From Planctomycetota bacterium (lineage in GTDB: Bacteria; Planctomycetota; Phycisphaerae; Phycisphaerales; SM1A02), in NCBI GenBank assembly GCA_027295365.1, contig JAPULD010000312.1, forward strand, positions 1-11,025: 11,025 bases of DNA. The letters are read 5' to 3'. The position numbers were made by a program, and so were the translations under genes. Shown here piece by piece: positions 7,126 to 11,025 of this stretch; positions within the stretch are counted from its first letter, which is position 1; each line of letters opens with the position of its first letter. The notes beneath the pieces were generated by a model, which worked only from the letters and a program-made list of their open reading frames with translations, had not been told where the DNA came from and did not search any database.

Positions 7126-8561
7126 TGCTTTGGCATTCCGGCTTGATTCAGCACCATCAGCCTGCGCTCGGTCATGTCCTCGATGGCAAACCGGACGCCT
7201 TCGCGACCCAGGCCCGAGGCCTTGACGCCGCCATAAGGCATGGCATCGACCCGCATGGAGGGGATGTCGTTGATGATCACGCCCCCCACTTCCAGTTCTT
7301 CAAACGCGAGATAGGCCTTGTTCAGGTCGTTGGTGAAGACCCCCACTTGCAGGCCAAACTCGCTGTCGTTGGCAATTCGTAAAGCATCCTCGAACTCGTC
7401 AAAGGGCTCGATCATCGCCACGGGTCCAAAGACTTCTCGGCACGAGACCTCGGCATCATGGGGCACGTTCGCCAACAACGTGGGCTGATAGAACAGGCCC
7501 TCTCGCGCGCCACCACACAAGACGTGCGCACCTCGTGCAACCGCTTCATCCACCCATGACTCCACGCGTTTCGCATCGGCCTCGCTGATCATGGGCCCAA
7601 GGTTCGTATCGGCCAGCATCGGATCGCCAGAATTCAAGGCATTTGCCTTTACTTCGATCAGCGTGAGCAATTCGTCGTGTACCTGTCGATGGGCGAGTAT
7701 TCGTTGCACGCTGATGCAGCTCTGACCCGAGAGTCCATACGCCCCGGCGACTATTCGCTGGGCTGCGAATTCAAGATCCGCATCGTGATCGACGATGCAC
7801 GCCGCATTCCCCCCCAACTCCAACGCGACTTTCTTGCGTCCAGCCTTTGTCTTGAGTTTCCACCCCACCTGGGGCGAACCGGTGAACGACAGCAATTTAA
7901 AACGATCATCCTCGCTGAACATCGCCAGTCCATCCTCGAGCACGGGCAAGATGCTGAACGCCCCGGGAGGCAAATCAGTTTCGCTGAGTATCTCACCCAC
8001 GATCAGCGCACTCACCGGCGTCCGGGGATCGGGCTTGAGCACGAATGAACACCCGACCGCGAGAGCCGGGCAGATCTTGTGGGTCATGAGATTGAGCGGG
8101 AAGTTGAAGGGTACGATGAAACTGCAAGGTCCGATCGGAACCCGTTTCCAGATCGCCTGATACCCCTCGCCCCGAGGCGTGACGTCCAGGGGCATCCACT
8201 CGCCATATACGCGGGTGGATTCCTCCATGGCGTTGCGAATCGTATCCAGACAGCGATCCACTTCCCCCCTGGCCATCGCGATGGGCTTGCCCACTTCGAC
8301 CACCAGGACCTTGGCCAACTCCTCGTGACGAGTCTCAATGCCATGCATCAATTGTTCGAGGACGTCCCGACGTCTGTACGTGGGCCAACGTCTCAATATC
8401 TCGAACGCCTCAACCGCTTTGCAAATCGCTTCATCGACGACGTCAGCCCCCGCCACCCCGACGCAGCACGCCACTTCCTGAGTGAACTTGTTGATCACAT
8501 CGAGGTCGGCATTCGCGTACACCGGCGTGTTGGCAAGGTAATAGGGGTACGTATCGTTCAT
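7122..8561 (-). CDS. NAD(P)-dependent aldehyde dehydrogenase (ALDH superfamily)
   Basis: A full-length 479-residue ALDH that oxidises an aldehyde to the acid, or to an acyl-phosphate-free product, with NAD or NADP in the cytoplasm. The oxyanion asparagine is in PFNFP (Asn153), the cofactor lysine in KPDPRTP (Lys176), the general base Glu248 in LELGG, the nucleophile Cys282 in GQSCISVQR, and Glu376 in EVFGP. The start at 8561 agrees with the N-terminal pattern of the family (YLANTPVYANADLDVINKFT), although no Shine-Dalgarno is visible. The GQSCISVQR context resembles the GapN/lactaldehyde/phosphonoacetaldehyde-type ALDHs more than betaine aldehyde or classical fatty aldehyde enzymes, but I cannot name the substrate. 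It lies 46 bp after the hydroxylase gene and overlaps the acetyltransferase gene by four bases, so it may oxidise an aldehyde generated by the neighbour, or merely share the transcript. Confidence 0.93.
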   Translation of the reverse strand: MNDTYPYYLANTPVYANADLDVINKFTQEVACCVGVAGADVVDEAICKAVEAFEILRRWPTYRRRDVLEQLMHGIETRHEELAKVLVVEVGKPIAMARGEVDRCLDTIRNAMEESTRVYGEWMPLDVTPRGEGYQAIWKRVPIGPCSFIVPFNFPLNLMTHKICPALAVGCSFVLKPDPRTPVSALIVGEILSETDLPPGAFSILPVLEDGLAMFSEDDRFKLLSFTGSPQVGWKLKTKAGRKKVALELGGNAACIVDHDADLEFAAQRIVAGAYGLSGQSCISVQRILAHRQVHDELLTLIEVKANALNSGDPMLADTNLGPMISEADAKRVESWVDEAVARGAHVLCGGAREGLFYQPTLLANVPHDAEVSCREVFGPVAMIEPFDEFEDALRIANDSEFGLQVGVFTNDLNKAYLAFEELEVGGVIINDIPSMRVDAMPYGGVKASGLGREGVRFAIEDMTERRLMVLNQAGMPKQ

Positions 8562-8607
8562 GGAGATTAAAGACTAAAGGGAGAAATTTCGACGTGCCTC
8601 GGTTGTC

Positions 8608-9474
8608 CTACTCTTCCTTCTCGTGCATCGCGTCCAAATCAGGCTTCACTCGTGTCAACCATTTGGGCAGCGGGATCGGGTAAAGGAATCGCCCGATGAA
8701 GGTCTGGGGGTATTTATCCATGTCGGGAAAACCCAGCTTGTCGGGCTGTTGATCCGGCACCGCATCCCGGGAAGGCCAGTAGGCGGTGCCAAACAACCAG
8801 TCCCAGAGACTGAGGCCGATCCCGAAATTCACGCCTTTCTGGCGATCTTCAGGCAACGCGTACATATGATGCCAGACATGCATTCGGGGGGAGTTGATCA
8901 GATAGCGCAGGGGGCCCCAGGTGATGTTGAGATTGGAATGATTCAGGTCGCCGATCAGGGTGGTGACGATGGCGATCCAGAGGATGACATCGCCATTGAC
9001 GCCCAGCACGATCAACGGGAAGTAGGTAATGCTCTTGTAGATGACGACTTCCATCCAGTGGAACCGAAAGTTGCCGATCCAGTCGAGCTCCTCGATACTG
9101 TGATGCAGTTTGTGAAACTGCCAGAGGAACGGGACGCGATGCAACAGATTGTGCACGCACCATTCCAGAAGATCCTTGAACATCAGGAAAACGATGAACT
9201 GCAGCCACAGGGGTTGTGCGTTGATCAGATTGACTTCTTGTGCCTCACCCAAAGCGGGAAAGACTTGCGTCAGAAAATAGTTACCCACGAACGCAACGCT
9301 TATGCCTACATAGTGCCCATTGATGAAGAGCCAGATGAGGTCTTGCCCCAATTGGACGCGGAACAGTTGCTGCTTCTTGCGCCAGGGCCAGAATCGTTCG
9401 AGCAACAGGCAGAACAGCGAGATGGCGACCAGCCACACCCAGTATTGTTTCGTGGCCCACACGACGCTCATCAT
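8608..9474 (-). CDS. Sterol desaturase / fatty acid hydroxylase family membrane protein
   Basis: A 288-residue integral membrane di-iron enzyme of the fatty acid hydroxylase superfamily, which uses O2 to hydroxylate, desaturate or cleave lipids. All three histidine boxes are present: HNLLH (108-112), HKLHH (121-125) and HVWHH (199-203), plus His139 in RFHWME and His179. Hydrophobic stretches at about 12-26, 46-70, 88-100 and 150-176 are the membrane spans. The substrate may be a sterol-like, hopanoid, carotenoid or alkyl-ether lipid; the sequence does not decide. I prefer the ATG at 9474 because it forms a four-base ATGA overlap with the stop of the rhodanese gene and has AAGGGA ten bases upstream. 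An in-frame ATG at 9528 would add 18 residues that do not look like part of the family. Confidence 0.92.
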   Translation of the reverse strand: MMSVVWATKQYWVWLVAISLFCLLLERFWPWRKKQQLFRVQLGQDLIWLFINGHYVGISVAFVGNYFLTQVFPALGEAQEVNLINAQPLWLQFIVFLMFKDLLEWCVHNLLHRVPFLWQFHKLHHSIEELDWIGNFRFHWMEVVIYKSITYFPLIVLGVNGDVILWIAIVTTLIGDLNHSNLNITWGPLRYLINSPRMHVWHHMYALPEDRQKGVNFGIGLSLWDWLFGTAYWPSRDAVPDQQPDKLGFPDMDKYPQTFIGRFLYPIPLPKWLTRVKPDLDAMHEKEE

Positions 9475-10058
9475 GGAGACGATTTCCCTTCGTAGACACT
9501 TTCGTACGTCGGGGGCAGGAGATCCCATTCCTCGCCATACACGTGGACGCGCCGAGTGGAATTCCCATCGGCATCCACAAAGGGCTGCCCATGGTGCGCC
9601 CAGGCGAGCACGCCCCCGATGAGATTACGCGTCTGAAATCCTTGTTCCTGAAGCGTCTTTGCGTATATCCCGCTGCGATATCCGATCGTGCAGTAGGCCA
9701 CGACAAAATACTCACGGTAGCGATCCGAATCGGCCTCGAAATCCGCTTTCGAAACCGCGCCTTCGATCATTGAAATTGCCTTCTCGTAGTCCTCGCGGCA
9801 ATCGACGAAGAGAATGGGTTGCTTCAGATCCAAAGCCATCAACTCATCCACATGAACGTCTTGAACGTCGGCAAACGCCTCCTGGCGATAGCGTTCGTAC
9901 ATCGTGTTGATCTGAGCTCGTTGCAAGGCTTTCGCTTCGATCGGTTGCGAAGTGGACGTGGTGACCGATTCGACCTTGGGAGGCTCGGGCGTTTCACAAC
10001 CCGTTGTGAGCACGAGTCCACCCAGGCTGATGATGAGAATTAAAGCATTTCGATTCAT
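9471..10058 (-). CDS. Rhodanese-domain lipoprotein
   Basis: A 195-residue protein. Residues 1-20 form a lipoprotein signal peptide (MNRN, then LILIISLGGLVL) ending in a slightly atypical lipobox TTGC, so Cys21 should be lipidated and the protein anchored in the envelope. After a Thr/Ser/Pro linker, a single rhodanese domain spans about 65-165. It has FVDCRED (84-90) and the active-site loop CTIGYR (Cys123 to Arg128), a regular CX4R loop that can carry a persulfide. The C-terminal tail RVHVYGEEWDLLPPTYE (170-186) lies beyond the usual domain. It probably acts in sulfur transfer or as a redox partner outside the cytoplasm; the acceptor is unknown. The ATG at 10058 is favoured over ATGs at 10106 and 10109 because it places the signal peptide at the N-terminus. 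Its stop overlaps the start of the hydroxylase gene, so the two are translationally coupled. Confidence 0.88.
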   Translation of the reverse strand: MNRNALILIISLGGLVLTTGCETPEPPKVESVTTSTSQPIEAKALQRAQINTMYERYRQEAFADVQDVHVDELMALDLKQPILFVDCREDYEKAISMIEGAVSKADFEADSDRYREYFVVAYCTIGYRSGIYAKTLQEQGFQTRNLIGGVLAWAHHGQPFVDADGNSTRRVHVYGEEWDLLPPTYESVYEGKSSP

Positions 10059-10127
10059 GGCTGTCCGTTCAAGTCTAGTCGATGATAGGCCACTGAAATA
10101 CTTCATCATCTTGAATATGATGCCCCA

Positions 10128-10355
10128 TCAACCGAGGGAGAGTTTCATGGTCAAGGTCTGCGCACCGATGTGTTCCACATACCGGATCTGAGTGAAGGCA
10201 AATGTTAGTTCAGCGATGAACGGGGATACGCTCTTGACACCATAATGCGTTGATGTCCCGGATGGCACGGTGCTGGATGTGAGGGAAGGGTTCAAGGCCG
10301 CCAAGGTGCGCATCCCATGGGCGACCTCGTGGGGGTGATGGGGAATCCCCATCAC
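10128..10355 (-). CDS. Doubtful 75-residue ORF, unrecognised
   Basis: An open frame of 75 codons fills most of the gap. It starts with GTG-ATG inside one palindrome and ends with a TGA inside the other. The protein has no signal peptide, no membrane segment and no motif I recognise. A C-terminal half rich in hydroxyl and beta-branched residues (FIAELTFAFTQIRYVEHIGA) could be beta-strand. Third-position GC by hand count is about 70 percent, similar to the real genes, which is the only argument in favour. No Shine-Dalgarno is evident. It could be a small gene, a fragment of a decayed gene, or chance. Confidence 0.2.
   Translation of the reverse strand: MMGIPHHPHEVAHGMRTLAALNPSLTSSTVPSGTSTHYGVKSVSPFIAELTFAFTQIRYVEHIGAQTLTMKLSLG
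10335..10355. terminator. 21-bp near-perfect palindrome, possible terminator or operator
   Basis: GTGATGGGGA at 10335-10344 and TCCCCATCAC at 10346-10355 are exact reverse complements around a single A. As RNA this gives a stem of about eight GC-rich pairs with a small loop. It begins 25 bp past the stop codon of the small lipoprotein gene (which ends at 10380), the right place for a terminator. However, no U-tract follows on that strand (the next bases are C-rich), so a processing hairpin or a dimeric-protein binding site is equally possible. Confidence 0.45.
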
Positions 10356-10379
10356 AAGCTCCGGGCGGATGCTCCAAAC

Positions 10380-10820
10380 TCAGCCTCGCCCCCGGCCTTT
10401 TTCCCGTTTCTTGGGCTTATGCTTCTTCTTCACCATCTCGTGATGATCGTCGGGCCGGTCCGTATCCAGTTCGAGGTAGACGCCATCCTCGACCAGAAGG
10501 ATGTAGCGATCGGGCAGTTCGACGCCGACCGCCCAGCCATCGCCTTCGATCCAGAAGTAGAGTTCGCGAACGGGAGCGTAATACACCTCATGCGAGGGAT
10601 AGTAGAAATAATTCCATTGCCGGCGAAGCCCGTGAGCCTTGGCGTGGGCGGGTGGTTTGCCTTGCGGAGCTTCCGAAGGCGGCGCGGGGGGGACGGCGCG
10701 ATCATGGGAACCTGGAACCGACCTTGATCCCTTGTTTACGTGATGCGTTCGATGAAAGGCACATCCGGACAGGGTCATGACGACGATTGAGGAGAACAGC
10801 ATTGATCTTCGTGTGTTCAT
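10380..10820 (-). CDS. Small lipoprotein with YFYYPSHEVYY motif and basic tail
   Basis: A 146-residue protein with a lipoprotein signal peptide: MNTRRS, a hydrophobic core, and lipobox LSGC with Cys20 as the lipidated residue. Residues 21-65 are a Pro/His/Lys-rich linker. Residues 66-122 hold an aromatic module: WNYFYYPSHEVYYAPVRELY (69-88), then FWIEGDGW, VELPDRYILL and VYLELDTDRP. This resembles a small, widespread and to my knowledge uncharacterised family of secreted bacterial proteins with a YYP-x-x-x-VYY motif, a GxW strand and a (V/L)ELxTDRP ending. The C-terminus is strongly basic (KKKHKPKKREKGRGRG), which could bind anionic polymers. The start ATG at 10820 has only a weak purine-rich upstream stretch. 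It lies 48 bp after the partial gene at the right edge and may share its transcript. Envelope location is well supported; function is unknown. Confidence 0.8.
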   Translation of the reverse strand: MNTRRSMLFSSIVVMTLSGCAFHRTHHVNKGSRSVPGSHDRAVPPAPPSEAPQGKPPAHAKAHGLRRQWNYFYYPSHEVYYAPVRELYFWIEGDGWAVGVELPDRYILLVEDGVYLELDTDRPDDHHEMVKKKHKPKKREKGRGRG

Positions 10821-10868
10821 GTTCGCTTTCGTTCGGATCGGGGGGCCGCTTCAATGATGACTTCAGCT

Positions 10869-11025
10869 TCAAGCCGAAGTATCGACGGTCGAGGAGTCCC
10901 CGCTTCGCAGGTTGTTGTAGATGGCCAGGAACTTGTCGAACGCCCCGCCATTTCCCGGCGCGGGTTTCGGATCAGGCAGCCCCAGCATGGATTCCGCCTC
11001 GGCCAGCATTGACGTCAGCGAAGCC
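10869..11025 (-). CDS. C-terminal end of an unrecognised protein (truncated by window edge)
   Basis: A minus-strand frame is open from the right edge of the window to a TGA at 10869-10871, giving the last 51 residues. It starts ASLTSMLAEAESMLGLPDPK, a probable helix followed by a Pro/Gly linker. It then has GGAFDKFLAIYNNLRSG, a second helix, and ends in a short Ser/Thr tail. The helical periodicity and codon use look like real coding sequence, but I cannot name a family from this tail. The gene reads toward the small lipoprotein gene with 48 bp between them. It was too short to stand out as a complete ORF because its start is outside the window. Confidence 0.6.
   Translation of the reverse strand, partial: ASLTSMLAEAESMLGLPDPKPAPGNGGAFDKFLAIYNNLRSGDSSTVDTSA

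Larger units (their letters stand above)
10059..10379. other. 321-bp region between the small lipoprotein and rhodanese genes
   Basis: Both flanking genes read leftward, so this region should carry the end of the small lipoprotein transcript and the promoter of the rhodanese-to-recQ run. It contains two related palindromes (10118-10130 and 10335-10355), a 6-bp inverted repeat CATCAT/ATGATG at 10104-10122 close to the rhodanese start, and one doubtful ORF. I could not identify a convincing sigma70-type promoter. Confidence 0.6.

Noticed and set aside
8623..9495. 290-codon plus-strand frame opposite the hydroxylase
   Set aside because: The opposite strand encodes three intact histidine boxes. 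This frame is an antisense artefact rich in His/Asp/Gln.
10317..10727. 136-codon plus-strand frame opposite the small lipoprotein
   Set aside because: The minus strand has a clear lipobox and an aromatic family motif. The plus-strand frame starts in the palindrome region and has no supporting signal.

Overview
The window looks like an ordinary chromosomal stretch from a free-living, moderately GC-rich bacterium, most likely of the Planctomycetota (perhaps Phycisphaerae). The main reason is the 805-residue exported protein at 1213-3630. It joins an alpha-toroid (squalene-cyclase/prenyltransferase-type) repeat region to DUF4159-like domains, an architecture I associate with planctomycetes. A planctomycete-style TPR tail at the left edge agrees. 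The lineage is an inference; no rRNA or other marker gene is present.

Layout from left to right. The 3' end of a TPR protein (+, 1-243) converges on a small class I SAM methyltransferase (-, 272-907). A 305-bp gap with little in it precedes a plus-strand pair: the exported toroid/DUF4159 protein (1213-3630) and, 22 bp later behind a strong Shine-Dalgarno, a 207-residue membrane protein with a winged-helix-like tail (3653-4276). This pair converges with a long minus-strand run that reads leftward from about 10058 to 4294: rhodanese-domain lipoprotein, sterol-desaturase/fatty-acid-hydroxylase family membrane protein, aldehyde dehydrogenase, GNAT acetyltransferase, RecQ helicase. Two junctions in the run (rhodanese/hydroxylase and ALDH/GNAT) are 4-base ATGA overlaps. 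The other gaps are 46 and 18 bp, so the five genes could be one transcript. To the right are a 321-bp gap holding two related palindromes, a small lipoprotein (-, 10380-10820), and the 3' end of an unrecognised minus-strand gene running off the edge.

Functionally the window is mixed: envelope proteins (toroid/DUF4159 protein, rhodanese lipoprotein, small lipoprotein), lipid or aldehyde chemistry (di-iron hydroxylase plus ALDH), and DNA repair (RecQ with RQC, HRDC and a C-terminal helix-turn-helix). I see no mobile element I can name, no CRISPR, no tRNA or rRNA and no recognisable defence cassette. The points most worth a second look are the toroid/DUF4159 plus membrane wHTH pair, a 15-bp tandem repeat expanded inside the RecQ zinc-binding module, the coupled rhodanese-hydroxylase genes followed by an ALDH, and the palindrome-flanked segment near 10118-10355. 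None of these amounts to clear evidence of a new system.
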